Shown: piece by piece, positions 8,241 to 19,985 of the stretch
Layout of the letters: every line of letters begins with the position of its first letter
Numbering within the stretch: the first letter of the stretch is position 1
Assembly: GCF_031843945.1 (NCBI RefSeq)
Contig: NZ_JAVTJJ010000001.1
Coordinates: 1 to 64,000, forward strand
DNA: 64,000 bases
Source: Paracidovorax sp031843945
GTDB taxonomy: Bacteria; Pseudomonadota; Gammaproteobacteria; Burkholderiales; Burkholderiaceae_C
Direction: 5' to 3'
Program-made: the position numbers and the translations under genes
Notes under the pieces: generated by a model
Database searches by the model: none
The model's input: the letters and a program-made list of their open reading frames with translations, nothing else
What the model was told of the DNA's origin: nothing

Positions 8241-8301
8241 AAGCCTTTTAGGCCTCTAGCGCCCGTCTATCAAGCGCAGATAGCTATAAAATAAATAGCA
8301 G
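8241..8301 (-). repeat. dispersed palindromic repeat, copy 1
   Basis: Reads AAGCCTTTTAGGCCTCTAGC and ends TAGCTATAAAATAAATAGC, the minus-orientation form of the repeat also seen at 16237, 52485, 56411, 61011 and 63721. The core is an imperfect palindrome around AGCGC...GCGC. It is intergenic here. Confidence 0.75.
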
Positions 8302-8408
8302 ATTCGGCGCGCTCAGCCTGAGTTGAATGGGAGGCTGCTGCTTATCATGGCCCGCTGTGTCGGCGCGCCGCTGGCACCTTTCTCCTGACGAACTCACAAA
8401 GGAATGGC

Positions 8409-8981
8409 ATGGACAAGTATCAGATCGCTGTCGTCGTCGGCAGCTTGCGCAAGGATTCGATCAACCGCAAGCTGGCCACTGCGCTGACCCGCCTTGCGCC
8501 AAACAACTTCTCGTTCACCGAAGTGCGCATCGACGATCTGCCGCTCTACAACCAGGACGACGACGGTCACCAAGCCGCGCCCGTGCTGCGTCTGAAGTCC
8601 GAAGTGTCGGCTGCGCAAGGGCTGCTGTTCGTCTCGCCTGAATACAACCGGTCCGTACCCGGTGTGCTGAAGAACGCGCTTGACCACGGCTCGCGCCCTT
8701 ATGGCCAAAGCGTGTGGGGCGGCAAGCCGGCGGGCGTGATCGGCGCGTCCATCGGCGCCATCGGCACGGCCGTGGCGCAGCAGCATTTGCGCAACGTGCT
8801 GGCGTACCTGGACGCGCCCACGCTGGGCCAGCCAGAAGCCTTCATTCATTACAAGGAAGGCTTCTTCGATGCGGACGGCAACGTCGGCGAAGGCAGCCGC
8901 AAGTTCCTGCAGTCCTGGGTAGATAAATACGTCGCGTGGGTCAAAACGCACAACAATGCGGGCGACCATAAGCCTGTTTGA
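8409..8981 (+). CDS. NADPH-dependent FMN reductase
   Basis: A 190-residue flavodoxin-fold protein of the chromate reductase/azoreductase-like (ChrR/YieF) group. The N-terminal GSLRKDSIN loop binds FMN phosphate and the SPEYNRSVPGVLKNALD motif is diagnostic. It is soluble and probably reduces quinones, chromate or similar acceptors by two electrons. AAAGGAA precedes the ATG. It stands alone between the decarboxylase and the metal-efflux operon. Confidence 0.9.
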   Translation: MDKYQIAVVVGSLRKDSINRKLATALTRLAPNNFSFTEVRIDDLPLYNQDDDGHQAAPVLRLKSEVSAAQGLLFVSPEYNRSVPGVLKNALDHGSRPYGQSVWGGKPAGVIGASIGAIGTAVAQQHLRNVLAYLDAPTLGQPEAFIHYKEGFFDADGNVGEGSRKFLQSWVDKYVAWVKTHNNAGDHKPV

Positions 8982-9106
8982 TGAAGCAGCGTTGGCTCTG
9001 CGGTGCAACCGGCGCCGCGCGGCAGCACGCGCAGCACTGCGACATACCTCGTGCCAGCGCAAGGGCATGGCCCGCGCAGCCCGCAGACCGCTACAATTTT
9101 TGAACC

Positions 9107-9460
9107 ATGCGCCGCTGGCTGATCCTCTTTCTGCTCACCGTGCTTCCGCTCCAGTTCAGCTGGGCAGAAGCCGCGAGTTATTGCGCGCATGAAACGGGCG
9201 GTGCATCTGCCCAGCACTTCGGCCACCATGAGCATCACCACGTGGCCAGCGACGCCGCACATGATGCTGCCTCCGCCAATGCTTCAGGCGTGGATCTCGA
9301 CTGCGGTGCCTGCCATGCCGGCTGCGCGCTGGCTATCGTGGGCTCCTTCGGATCCGTGCCCACCTTGGCGCTGCCCACCTTCGTGCAGCCGCACCCGCTG
9401 CGCATGGCGGCGCCGCCTCTCTCGCTACCCGACCGCCCCAATTGGGCTCGCCTTGCCTGA
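9107..9460 (+). CDS. czcI: CzcI-like periplasmic protein
   Basis: A 117-residue exported protein with a signal peptide (about 1-22), a His-rich stretch (HHEHHH) and a CGACHAGC cysteine cluster. It is the first gene of a czcI-czcC-czcB-czcA order, where CzcI-like proteins are thought to modulate metal efflux. The sequence matches the short CzcI/DUF2946-like group in size and cysteine pattern. Function is inferred from context. Confidence 0.78.
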   Translation: MRRWLILFLLTVLPLQFSWAEAASYCAHETGGASAQHFGHHEHHHVASDAAHDAASANASGVDLDCGACHAGCALAIVGSFGSVPTLALPTFVQPHPLRMAAPPLSLPDRPNWARLA

Positions 9461-9610
9461 TCGGCGAGGCGGGTAGCCAGCTCTCTTTCACCCCTCGCTA
9501 GCTGCGGCATGCCCGCGCTGGGCCGACCTTTGTGTCGGCCGGGCGTTGCGTGCCGTCGGCCGGCCTCGCCGATTCGTCCCTCGTGAGTTGTTTCACCTAC
9601 GGAGAATCGG

Positions 9611-10906
9611 ATGCATCGACAAATTCGCAGCCTGGGTTGGCGTTGGGCCATCCCTGTGCTGATGGCGAGCCCTGCGCTCGCACAAACCCCTGACGCCGCC
9701 TTGCAGCCGCCGCTCGTGCGCTGGTACGAAGCCGCCTGGGCGCGCCAGCCCGAAGCCGCGTCGGCCGCCTTGCGCGACCAGGCGGCGCAGGCGCGCGGCG
9801 CTGCGGCCCAGGCCTGGACGCCCGAGCCGCTGGCGATGGACGCTTCCATCAAGACAGATCGCTTCAACGCCCGCGAAGGCGGCCGTGAAGTGGAAGTGGG
9901 CGTGGCCATTCCGCTGTGGCTGCCCGGCGAGCGTGCCGCCTCCGCGCGGCTGGCCGCAGCAGAGCGCGACGCCAATCAAAGCCGCACGCTGGCAGCCCGC
10001 CTGCGCACCGCCGGCCAGGTGCGCGACGCCTGGTGGCAATGGCAGCGCGTCCAGGCCGAAGCCGCAGCTGCTGACGACCGCCTGGGTAGCGCCCGCGCGC
10101 TTGCCGCTGACGTGGCGCGCCGTATGAATGCGGGCGACTTGTCGCTGGCCGACCGCCATCAGGCCGATGGCGCCGTGGCCGCAGCCCTGGCAGCGGTGGC
10201 AGAGGCCGGCGCGGGTGTCGTGGCAGCGCGGCAATCGCTGGTGGCACTGGCAGGCCTGTCGCCAGACACACCGCCAATGCCTGATGCCGCCATAGAAGCC
10301 GAGCCGCTGCCGGCCGCCTCCACGCCTACCGTTGCCGATGCGACGCACCCGGCGCTGAGCGAGTTGCAGCGCAAGGCAGACTCAGCGCGGCGTGCGGCAG
10401 ACCTGCTCGGCGTGCAGCAGCGCGCCAACCCTGAACTCACTCTAGCCACCACGCGCGATCGGGGCAGTCGCAACGAGGCTTCTCAGCAGACGGTGACCCT
10501 GGCGCTGCGCATTCCGTTCGGCGGCGGCGGCCGGCATGAAGCCAAGCTCGCTGCGGCCTATGCCGAGGCGCTGGAAGCCGAGACCCTGCTGGCCGGCGAA
10601 TCGGCGCGTGTGCAGTCGGGCATTGCCACGGCGCGCAGCCGCCACTCCGCCGCTTTGGCGCAGCTGCAGGCGGCCGACGAGCGCCTGCGGCTCGCGCAGG
10701 CCTCACGCGGGTTCTTTCAGAAATCGTTCGCTCTTGGCGAGACGGATTTGCCCACGCGGCTGCGCATCGAGCAGGAGGCGGTCGATGCCGAGCGCCAGGC
10801 ATTGCGCGCCCGGCTGGAGCTGGCCGCTTCCGTCTCGGCACTGCGGCAGGCAATGGGCTGGTTGCCCGGCGCAAGTTCCAGCGCCATTTCCGATGCGGCC
10901 CGCTGA
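9611..10906 (+). CDS. czcC: CzcC-type outer membrane efflux protein (TolC family)
   Basis: A 431-residue TolC-fold protein with a signal peptide (MHRQIRSLGWRWAIPVLMAS, cleavage near ALAQ) and two long alanine-rich coiled-coil repeats. In a trimer it forms the outer membrane channel for the RND pump encoded downstream. GGAG precedes the ATG. It is the second gene of the operon and links the CzcI-like gene to the periplasmic adaptor. Confidence 0.92.
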   Translation: MHRQIRSLGWRWAIPVLMASPALAQTPDAALQPPLVRWYEAAWARQPEAASAALRDQAAQARGAAAQAWTPEPLAMDASIKTDRFNAREGGREVEVGVAIPLWLPGERAASARLAAAERDANQSRTLAARLRTAGQVRDAWWQWQRVQAEAAAADDRLGSARALAADVARRMNAGDLSLADRHQADGAVAAALAAVAEAGAGVVAARQSLVALAGLSPDTPPMPDAAIEAEPLPAASTPTVADATHPALSELQRKADSARRAADLLGVQQRANPELTLATTRDRGSRNEASQQTVTLALRIPFGGGGRHEAKLAAAYAEALEAETLLAGESARVQSGIATARSRHSAALAQLQAADERLRLAQASRGFFQKSFALGETDLPTRLRIEQEAVDAERQALRARLELAASVSALRQAMGWLPGASSSAISDAAR

Positions 10907-10937
10907 GCGTCGCACCGATCTTTCCCTATTCAGAAAT

Positions 10938-11501
10938 ATGCACATGACTGCTCTTCCCTTGTTTCGCACCTGCTTGGCCGCCATCTGGCTGGCGTTTGCC
11001 GTGCTGCCGGCACAGGCCCATGATGGCCACGACGACGCTCCCGCTGCCACCAGCGGCGGCGCTTCACCACGCTTCGCCGCTGAGTCACCCGACTTCGAAC
11101 TGGTCGGCGTGCTGACCGGCCAGCACCTGACGCTGTATCTGGACCACGCAGCCGACAACCGCCCCGCAAAGAACGCAAAAGTCGAGCTGGAAATCGGTGG
11201 TAACGCCGTGGCCGTAATGCCTCACGGCGATGCCGGCGAGTTCGAAGCCACGCTGGTCCAGCCGCTGCCGGAAGGCGATACGCCCGTGATGGCGACCGTG
11301 ACCGTGGGCGACGCCGTCGATCTGTTGACGGCCAACTTCCACGTGGAAAGCGCAGCGCACACGGGCGAATCAACTGCGTCACCGACCTGGCGCAGCGTGG
11401 TGCCATGGGTGGCGGGCGGCGCAGTCTTGCTGGTGCTGCTGGCACTGTTCGGTTTTGGCATGCGCAGCCGCCGTACCGGCACCCAAGGAGCCGCAGCATG
11501 A
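10938..11501 (+). CDS. membrane-anchored periplasmic protein of the RND operon
   Basis: A 187-residue protein with a signal peptide (cleavage near AQAH), a His/Asp motif HDGHDD, a beta-rich periplasmic domain and a C-terminal transmembrane helix (about 155-178) with a basic tail. It lies between czcC and czcB and overlaps czcB by ATGA, so it is translationally coupled to the adaptor. I do not recognise a named family; a metal-binding accessory subunit is the natural guess. ATG 10938 or 10944 may be the start, and neither has a good Shine-Dalgarno. Confidence 0.75.
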   Translation: MHMTALPLFRTCLAAIWLAFAVLPAQAHDGHDDAPAATSGGASPRFAAESPDFELVGVLTGQHLTLYLDHAADNRPAKNAKVELEIGGNAVAVMPHGDAGEFEATLVQPLPEGDTPVMATVTVGDAVDLLTANFHVESAAHTGESTASPTWRSVVPWVAGGAVLLVLLALFGFGMRSRRTGTQGAAA

Positions 11502-12616
11502 CCGCCGCTAATCGCCCATTGATGAATTGGAGCTTGGCCGCCGCGCTGGCTTTGTCCGTCGTGCCCGCGCTGGCCGGGCCGGGGCACGACCACGGAGATA
11601 CGCCGCCAGCTGCATCAGGCAACGGCCCGCAGCGCCTGCCCGACGGCAGCGTGTTCATTCCCAAGCCTGCGCAGCGCCAGATGGGCGTGCGCACGCAGCC
11701 GGTGGCGCTGGAGGCGCTGGCCCGCTCGCACGAGTTGGCCGGCAAGGTGGTGATGGACCCGAACGCCGGCGGCAAGGTGCAGGCCCTGGTCGCAGGGCGC
11801 CTGGTGCCCGGCCCGGGTGGGCTGCCGCAGGTAGGGCAGACGGTGCGCAAGGGTCAGGTGCTGGGCTATGTGGAGCCGGCCAATGGGGCGCTGGAACGCT
11901 CTGGCCAGGTCGCGCAGGTTGCAGAGCTGCGCGCAGCGAAGGGGCTGGCCGACAAGCGCTTGGCGCGCCTGCGCGATCTGGCCGACACGGTGCCGCGCAA
12001 GGAGATCGAGGCGGCAGAAAGCGACGCCGCGAGCCTTGCGGCCCGCATGCAGGCGCTGGGCGCGGGCCTGTCGAGCCGCGATGTGCTGGCTGCGCCCGTC
12101 ACCGGCGTGGTGGCCGCCAGCCTGGCGGTTGCCGGGCAGGTGGTGGATGCCCGCGAGTTGCTGTTCGAAGTGGTGGACCCCGCACAGCTGCGGGTGGAGG
12201 CGCTGGCTTACGAGCCTGCGTTGGGGCAGAACGTGGCGGGCGCTTCACTGGCCGTGGGCGGGCAGCGGGTGCCGCTGGCGTTCGTAGGGGCTGCACGCAG
12301 CTTGCGCGAACAGGCGCTACCCCTGATCTTCAAGGGCGCGGGCGGGCAGGCCGTGCCGTTGGCCATCGGCCAGCCGGTCGCGGTGTTCGTGCATGAGGCC
12401 AGCACCGTCAAGGGCTGGCGCGTGCCATCAGCCGCGTTGATGAAGAACCCGGCCAATCAGACCATCGTCTGGGTGAAAACGGGTGCCGAGGCCTTCGCTC
12501 CCCGTGTTGTCACTGCGCTGCCGCTCGATGGCGCGACGGTGGCCGTGACGGCGGGCCTGGCCGATGGCGACCGCGTCGCCACGCAGGCGGCGGCTTTGAT
12601 CAATCAGGTTCGCTGA
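11498..12616 (+). CDS. czcB: CzcB-type periplasmic adaptor (membrane fusion protein)
   Basis: A 372-residue RND adaptor with a signal peptide, a His-containing N-terminus (GPGHDHGD), a split lipoyl/barrel-sandwich domain around a coiled-coil hairpin, and beta-barrel and membrane-proximal domains. It connects the inner membrane pump to CzcC. The start overlaps the preceding stop (ATGA) and has AAGGAG upstream. Operonic with czcA, 13 bp apart. Confidence 0.92.
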   Translation: MTAANRPLMNWSLAAALALSVVPALAGPGHDHGDTPPAASGNGPQRLPDGSVFIPKPAQRQMGVRTQPVALEALARSHELAGKVVMDPNAGGKVQALVAGRLVPGPGGLPQVGQTVRKGQVLGYVEPANGALERSGQVAQVAELRAAKGLADKRLARLRDLADTVPRKEIEAAESDAASLAARMQALGAGLSSRDVLAAPVTGVVAASLAVAGQVVDARELLFEVVDPAQLRVEALAYEPALGQNVAGASLAVGGQRVPLAFVGAARSLREQALPLIFKGAGGQAVPLAIGQPVAVFVHEASTVKGWRVPSAALMKNPANQTIVWVKTGAEAFAPRVVTALPLDGATVAVTAGLADGDRVATQAAALINQVR

Positions 12617-12629
12617 AGCGGAGGCCCCC

Positions 12630-15782
<3,153 letters not shown>

Positions 15783-15837
15783 CGCCGCGCGGCGGGCTCC
15801 CTTTCCCTTGTTTTCATTTCAACTGAAGGAGATGGTG

Positions 15838-16233
15838 ATGACACGTTTTTCGATTCGCACCCTGTTGCTGGCCGGCGTGCTGGCCCATGGCGCCACTGCG
15901 GCGTGGGCTGCCGGCGACCACGCCCATGCGCACGGCCATCAGCCGCTGCATGGCGGTGTCGTGGTGGAGGCCAAGGACATGGACTACGAACTGGTGGCCC
16001 GTGCGGACCGGCTGCAGCTGTATCTGCGCGACCACGGCAAGCCGATGCCCGTTACGGGGGCCTCCGCCCGGTTGGTGTTGCTGACCGGCGCAGACAAGCA
16101 AGAGGTGGCGCTGGCGCCTGCGGGCGATCGGCTGGAAGCGGCGGGGACGTTCCGCATCGCCAAGGGCACGAAGGTGGTCGCGCAGGTGCAGATGGCGGGC
16201 AAGGCGTCATCGGCACGCTTTGTCTTGCCGTGA
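15838..16233 (+). CDS. small periplasmic His-rich protein of the RND operon
   Basis: A 131-residue exported protein: signal peptide to about residue 22, then HAHAHGHQPLHGG, a likely metal-binding segment, and a beta-rich remainder. The ATG at 15838 is preferred over 15832 because GAAGGAG then has correct spacing. It lies 55 bp after czcA as the last operon gene. No family assigned; a periplasmic metal chaperone or sensor is plausible. Confidence 0.75.
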   Translation: MTRFSIRTLLLAGVLAHGATAAWAAGDHAHAHGHQPLHGGVVVEAKDMDYELVARADRLQLYLRDHGKPMPVTGASARLVLLTGADKQEVALAPAGDRLEAAGTFRIAKGTKVVAQVQMAGKASSARFVLP

Positions 16234-16236
16234 CAA

Positions 16237-16291
16237 ATTGCTATTAAGTTAATAGCTGCTAGCGCATGATGGATAAGCGCTAGAGGCCGAT
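16237..16291 (+). repeat. dispersed palindromic repeat, copy 2
   Basis: Starts ATTGCTATTAAGTTAATAGC and contains GGATAAGCGCTAGAGGCC before TTTGGCTTA. Nearly the same as copy 3 at 52485 and located directly after the last gene of the RND operon. Confidence 0.85.
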
Positions 16292-16329
16292 TTGGCTTAT
16301 ATTTTTGCCAGATGGCCCTGTACCAACGA

Positions 16330-16354
16330 AAAGAGCCGGCACTGCCGGCTCTTT
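16330..16354. terminator. bidirectional terminator between RND operon and azoR
   Basis: AAAGAGCCGGC and GCCGGCTCTTT pair around ACT. It lies between the end of the plus-strand operon and the end of the minus-strand azoR and can serve both convergent units. Confidence 0.75.
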
Positions 16355-16377
16355 GTTCGTCAGGCCGAAGCCTTTGC

Positions 16378-17025
16378 TCAGGCAGCCTGAGCCACTGCGA
16401 CTTGTGCTGCAGGCACAGCCACGTGCGATTCGATGTCGAGGTCGGCGCTGGCCAACGCGGCGCTCTTGGCGTCCGGACCCATCGCCACGCCCTCGGCCCG
16501 CACAAAGCGCACGTCGGTGATGCCGAAGAACCCGAACACCGTCTGCAGATAGCTTTCCTGATGTTCCATGGCGCGGCCGCCTTCGCTGGTCGAGTAAACA
16601 CCGCCACGCGTGGACGCCACGATCACGGTCTTGCCCTTGGCCAGGCCTTCGGGGCCGGTCGCGGTGTAGCGGAAGGTGCGGCCAGGCTGGGCGAGCCGGT
16701 CGATCCACGCCTTGAGTTGCGTGGGAATGCCGAAGTTGTAGAGCGGAGCACCGACGACGATGACATCGGCCGCCAGGAACTGGCTCACCAGTTGTTCGGA
16801 CACGGCGTTCTCCCGCTGCTGGTTTTCGCTCAGGCCATCGGTCTGGCCGGTGCGCGGCGCCATGGCGTCCATCGTGAAGTGGCTTGGCGCATTGGCCACA
16901 AGGTCCAGGTGCTGCACTTGCGTGCCGGGGTGGGTTTCGACCCAGGCGGCCACGGTACGGGCCGTGAGTTGGCGCGAAACGGACGCGTCACCGGTGATGG
17001 CGGAATCGATGTGCAGCAGTTGCAT
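16378..17025 (-). CDS. azoR: FMN-dependent NADH azoreductase
   Basis: A 215-residue flavodoxin-fold quinone/azo reductase. It has the N-terminal MQLLHIDSA strand-loop for FMN phosphate and the GAPLYNFGIPTQLKAWIDR motif of the AzoR family. It reduces quinones and azo dyes at NADH expense. ATG 17025 has AGGAG upstream; frames further upstream are rejected. It is divergent from a LysR regulator, which probably controls it. Confidence 0.93.
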   Translation of the reverse strand: MQLLHIDSAITGDASVSRQLTARTVAAWVETHPGTQVQHLDLVANAPSHFTMDAMAPRTGQTDGLSENQQRENAVSEQLVSQFLAADVIVVGAPLYNFGIPTQLKAWIDRLAQPGRTFRYTATGPEGLAKGKTVIVASTRGGVYSTSEGGRAMEHQESYLQTVFGFFGITDVRFVRAEGVAMGPDAKSAALASADLDIESHVAVPAAQVAVAQAA

Positions 17026-17160
17026 GGAAATCTCCTGGGAAGGCATGCCACGGTGGTGGCGATGGATAGATTGTGCTGGTGTTGATATTGATTGATAAGC
17101 CGGTTTTTTTGCAATAGATTGTTCTATTCGTCGAATCAATCAATGGAAGAAGGGTGCGCC
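17026..17160. promoter_or_regulatory. divergent azoR/LysR control region with long-spaced inverted repeat
   Basis: ATTGATTGAT (17087-17096) and ATCAATCAAT (17135-17144) form a perfect 10-bp inverted repeat 38 bp apart, in an AT-rich patch between the divergent starts. Two half-sites on neighbouring helical turns suit a LysR tetramer. One arm reaches the regulator's own start region, which would allow autoregulation. Confidence 0.55.
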
Positions 17161-18102
17161 ATGCAAGACCTGAACGACATGCTGTACTTCGCCGAGGTGG
17201 TGGAGCGTGGAGGCTTTGCTGCGGCGGGTCGGGTGCTGGGCGTGCCGAAGTCGCGGCTGTCGCGTCGCGTGTCCGATCTGGAGGCGCATCTGGGTGTGCG
17301 CCTGCTGCACCGCACCACCCGCAAGCTGTCGCTGACGGATGTGGGTGAAGCGTATCTGCGGCACTGCCAGGCGATGCGAGATTCCGCCCAGGCTGCGGCC
17401 GACGTGGTGGCCCAGGTGCAGACCGAGCCGCGAGGCACTGTGCGGCTGACCTGCCCGGTTACGCTGGCGCACAGCGTGCTGGGCAAGCTGATGCCGCAGT
17501 TCCTTCAAATCCATCCGCTGGTGCGGGTTGAGATGCAGGTCACCAACCGGGTCGTCAACCTGGTGGAAGAGGGCGTGGACATCGCGTTGCGCGTGCGTGC
17601 CACGGTGGACGACAGCGGCAGCATGGTGGTGAAGCGGCTGGACGAAAGCACGCAGGTGCTGGTCGCCAGCCCTGCGCAGCTGGCACGGCAAGGCGTGCCG
17701 AAAAATCTGGCGGATCTGCCCGCTCTCGACAGCATGGCCATGTCGGCGGCGGACGGCCGCACGTCGCTGAAGCTGATCAGCCCCGATGGGCGCGAGGAAA
17801 CGGTACACCACACCCCCCGCTATGTGGCCGACGACCTGGTGTCACTCAAGTTTGCAGCGCTGGCAGGCGTGGGTATCTGCTGGCTCCCCAACTATCTGTG
17901 CCATGCGGAGCTTGCGGATGGCCGGCTGGTGCAGGTGCTGCCCGACTGGTCCACGCCCCGCAGCGTGGTGTACGCCGTCTTCCCTTCGCGCAGAGGACTG
18001 TCGCCAGCGGTGCGGCATATGCTCGACTTTCTGGGCGACGCCGTTCCCGGTGGTGCGGCGATTCCTCAGAACGGGCAAGCTGAGGCCATGGCTGCCGGGT
18101 GA
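17161..18102 (+). CDS. LysR-family transcriptional regulator
   Basis: A 313-residue regulator with an N-terminal winged helix-turn-helix (GFAAAGRVLGVPKSRLSRRV) and a type 2 periplasmic-binding-like effector domain. The start at 17161 follows GAAGAAGGG; ATG 17143 would add six residues. It is divergent from azoR and by convention regulates that gene in response to quinone, azo or electrophile stress. The effector is not deducible. Confidence 0.9.
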   Translation: MQDLNDMLYFAEVVERGGFAAAGRVLGVPKSRLSRRVSDLEAHLGVRLLHRTTRKLSLTDVGEAYLRHCQAMRDSAQAAADVVAQVQTEPRGTVRLTCPVTLAHSVLGKLMPQFLQIHPLVRVEMQVTNRVVNLVEEGVDIALRVRATVDDSGSMVVKRLDESTQVLVASPAQLARQGVPKNLADLPALDSMAMSAADGRTSLKLISPDGREETVHHTPRYVADDLVSLKFAALAGVGICWLPNYLCHAELADGRLVQVLPDWSTPRSVVYAVFPSRRGLSPAVRHMLDFLGDAVPGGAAIPQNGQAEAMAAG

Positions 18103-18264
18103 TCTGTTTGCCTCCGCTACGACAGCTCCCAACAAACGCACAGTCACAACTGCAGCGTCTGTCTCGCATACGAGCGAGTTTTTTAAGCAATACTCCCCGG
18201 CTTTCATTGGGCGATGGCTGCCGTGTCCTACGGCAACTGGTTTAGCCCATGCGGATATTTCCAC

Positions 18265-18978
18265 ATGAACTCCTCTACGAGCGCAACACCTTCGCCTGCG
18301 GGCTCGGCTGGCACCAGCCTGGCTCCACGTGTCTTGGTGATCTTGATCGTGGGCTGGCTTCTGGCCGGCTACTTCGTCGTGCCTTGGCTGCCTGCGTCCG
18401 CCGGCTGGGAAAACAGCTGGCTCGAAAACATGCAGGTGGTCATTCTTTTGGCAGGGGCAGCGTTGGCGTGTGCCTACGCGCGCAAGTTCGCTCGCACTGG
18501 ATCGGGCAAGCCCGCCGTGGCGCTGGGGCTGTGCCTGGTGCCGATCTGGTTGCTGCTGGTCGGGCGGGAACTGGCCTGGGGCGCCGCGCTGCTGCCTCCG
18601 CTGGGCATGGGCGACGACGGTCCGGAATATTCGTCGTCCGTACTTTGGTACAAGTCCGCCGTGGCGCCAGTCGCTGTGGTGGTGTTGGTCGTGGCCCTGG
18701 CTTTCTTCGCCAGGTTTCGTGCCGACCGGCTGATCTGGCCCCTGCTGCGAACACGGCATTTTCCTTGGCTGGCGTTGGCTCTGGGCGTGGGCTCAGGTGT
18801 GTTGAGCACTTACGCAGAAGGGCATATGGGAATGCATGTGGTGCCCGGCTGGGCCGGGCATGCGCTGGTGCTGGAAGAGTGGGCCGAGGTGGCGGCCTAT
18901 CTTTCATTGGTGGCGGCCCAGTGGCAAGTGCTGGATTGGGCGCGGCGCCTGGGTTTGTCAGCAGCCTTGGGTCGGTGA
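18265..18978 (+). CDS. multi-pass membrane protein of unknown function
   Basis: A 237-residue protein with about six hydrophobic segments. Recognisable stretches include GWENSWLENMQ and a conserved-looking GRELAWG; the C-terminal part has the motif VLEEWAEVAAYL. No catalytic motif is obvious. ATG 18265 is selected because residues upstream of it look non-coding; the Shine-Dalgarno is weak. It stands alone after the LysR gene. Confidence 0.65.
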   Translation: MNSSTSATPSPAGSAGTSLAPRVLVILIVGWLLAGYFVVPWLPASAGWENSWLENMQVVILLAGAALACAYARKFARTGSGKPAVALGLCLVPIWLLLVGRELAWGAALLPPLGMGDDGPEYSSSVLWYKSAVAPVAVVVLVVALAFFARFRADRLIWPLLRTRHFPWLALALGVGSGVLSTYAEGHMGMHVVPGWAGHALVLEEWAEVAAYLSLVAAQWQVLDWARRLGLSAALGR

Positions 18979-19030
18979 CAACATCACTCCGACGCTTTCG
19001 AGCGCTCAAGCCCAAGAGCCCCGTTAGACG

Positions 19031-19073
19031 ATTTTCCTATTAATTCACAACCAGATATTCGTTTGGGTTTTAA
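19031..19073 (+). promoter_or_regulatory. AT-rich control block shared with sbp (copy A)
   Basis: This 43-bp block ends ATATTCGTTTGGGTTTTAA and aligns with 19892-19933 at about 34 of 42 positions with one gap. It lies 158 bp before the hydrolase start; the other copy lies 52 bp before sbp. Sharing with a sulfate transporter suggests a common activator such as CysB, though no CysB consensus was scored. Confidence 0.5.
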
Positions 19074-19231
19074 AACGAGACTCGCAAAATCAGGCGCATT
19101 CCAGCTCCACCTAGGAACGATGGCATGGCCGCTGCAGCGCATTTCTCTCACTTTCCCGCCCGTCCCGGCTCCTCCACGTTCTTGAATGCTGGGTTGACCA
19201 CTGGCGGCGGCTGTCGACAGGAGTGCAGCGC

Positions 19232-19816
19232 GTGACCAGAGCCGCACCAGTGACCTCCATCGTCGTCGTGCCCGGTTGGCGTGATTCAGGTGTGGGGCAC
19301 TGGCAAACGCTCTGGACCGAGCGCCTGCCCTCTGCAATTCGCGTGGTGCAAGACGACTGGATCACGCCCACCCGTAGCGCGTGGGTGAAGACGCTGGAAA
19401 GCACCATTTTGTCGGCGCCCCATCCTGTCGTCGTCATGGCCCACAGCCTGGGCTGCATCGCCACCGCCCATATCAGCGAAGAAGCGGCTGCCCGAGTACG
19501 TGGTGCGCTGCTGGTAGCGCCAGCAGACCCGGAGCGCCGTGCAGTGCTGAGCGATTTCGCCCCGGTGCCTTATGGCACTTTGCAGTACCGCAGCATTCTG
19601 GTGGCCAGCAGCAATGATCCGTACTGCCCCGTTCGGCTGGCTGGCGCTTATGCGCGGGCTTGGGGCAGCGAATTCGTGCGTCTGCAGAATGCGGGGCACA
19701 TCAATGTCGAATCGGGCCATGGCGATTGGCCGCTGGGCTGGGCGCTGCTGCAGTCGCTTGTGGACGATCTGGAGTGGACGTCCACAGCTCCCGAGAACTT
19801 GCGATCGGCCGCCTGA
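19232..19816 (+). CDS. RBBP9/YdeN-type alpha/beta hydrolase
   Basis: About 194 residues of the serine hydrolase group with nucleophile motif AHSLGC, acid in SSNDPYCP and histidine in NAGHINVESGHG. It also has the group's N-terminal VPGWRDSGVGHWQTLW. Soluble; substrate unknown. GTG 19232 has AGGAG eight bases upstream; GTG 19223 would add three residues. It precedes the sulfate-uptake operon and shares an upstream sequence block with sbp, so a role in sulfur-starvation metabolism is inferred. Confidence 0.85.
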   Translation: MTRAAPVTSIVVVPGWRDSGVGHWQTLWTERLPSAIRVVQDDWITPTRSAWVKTLESTILSAPHPVVVMAHSLGCIATAHISEEAAARVRGALLVAPADPERRAVLSDFAPVPYGTLQYRSILVASSNDPYCPVRLAGAYARAWGSEFVRLQNAGHINVESGHGDWPLGWALLQSLVDDLEWTSTAPENLRSAA

Positions 19817-19891
19817 GGGAGTTATTTCTACAGGCTACCGGGCCTAGAAACAAGCGCCTAACCAGAAATCGGCTTGATTTTCTTTATGCTT

Positions 19892-19933
19892 ATTTTCGAT
19901 AAATTAACAAAAATATATTCTTTTGAGTTTTAA
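19892..19933 (+). promoter_or_regulatory. AT-rich control block upstream of sbp (copy B)
   Basis: Contains ATTTTCGATAAATTAACAA and ATATTCTTTTGAGTTTTAA, matching 19031-19073. The AT-rich patch in otherwise GC-rich DNA just upstream of sulfate importer genes is what a CysB-type activator site looks like. Activator identity is inferred. Confidence 0.55.
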
Positions 19934-19985
19934 GCAGGGCTGACCACAATGCACGTTACTTTCAGCAACGTGGGGTGACGCAAGC

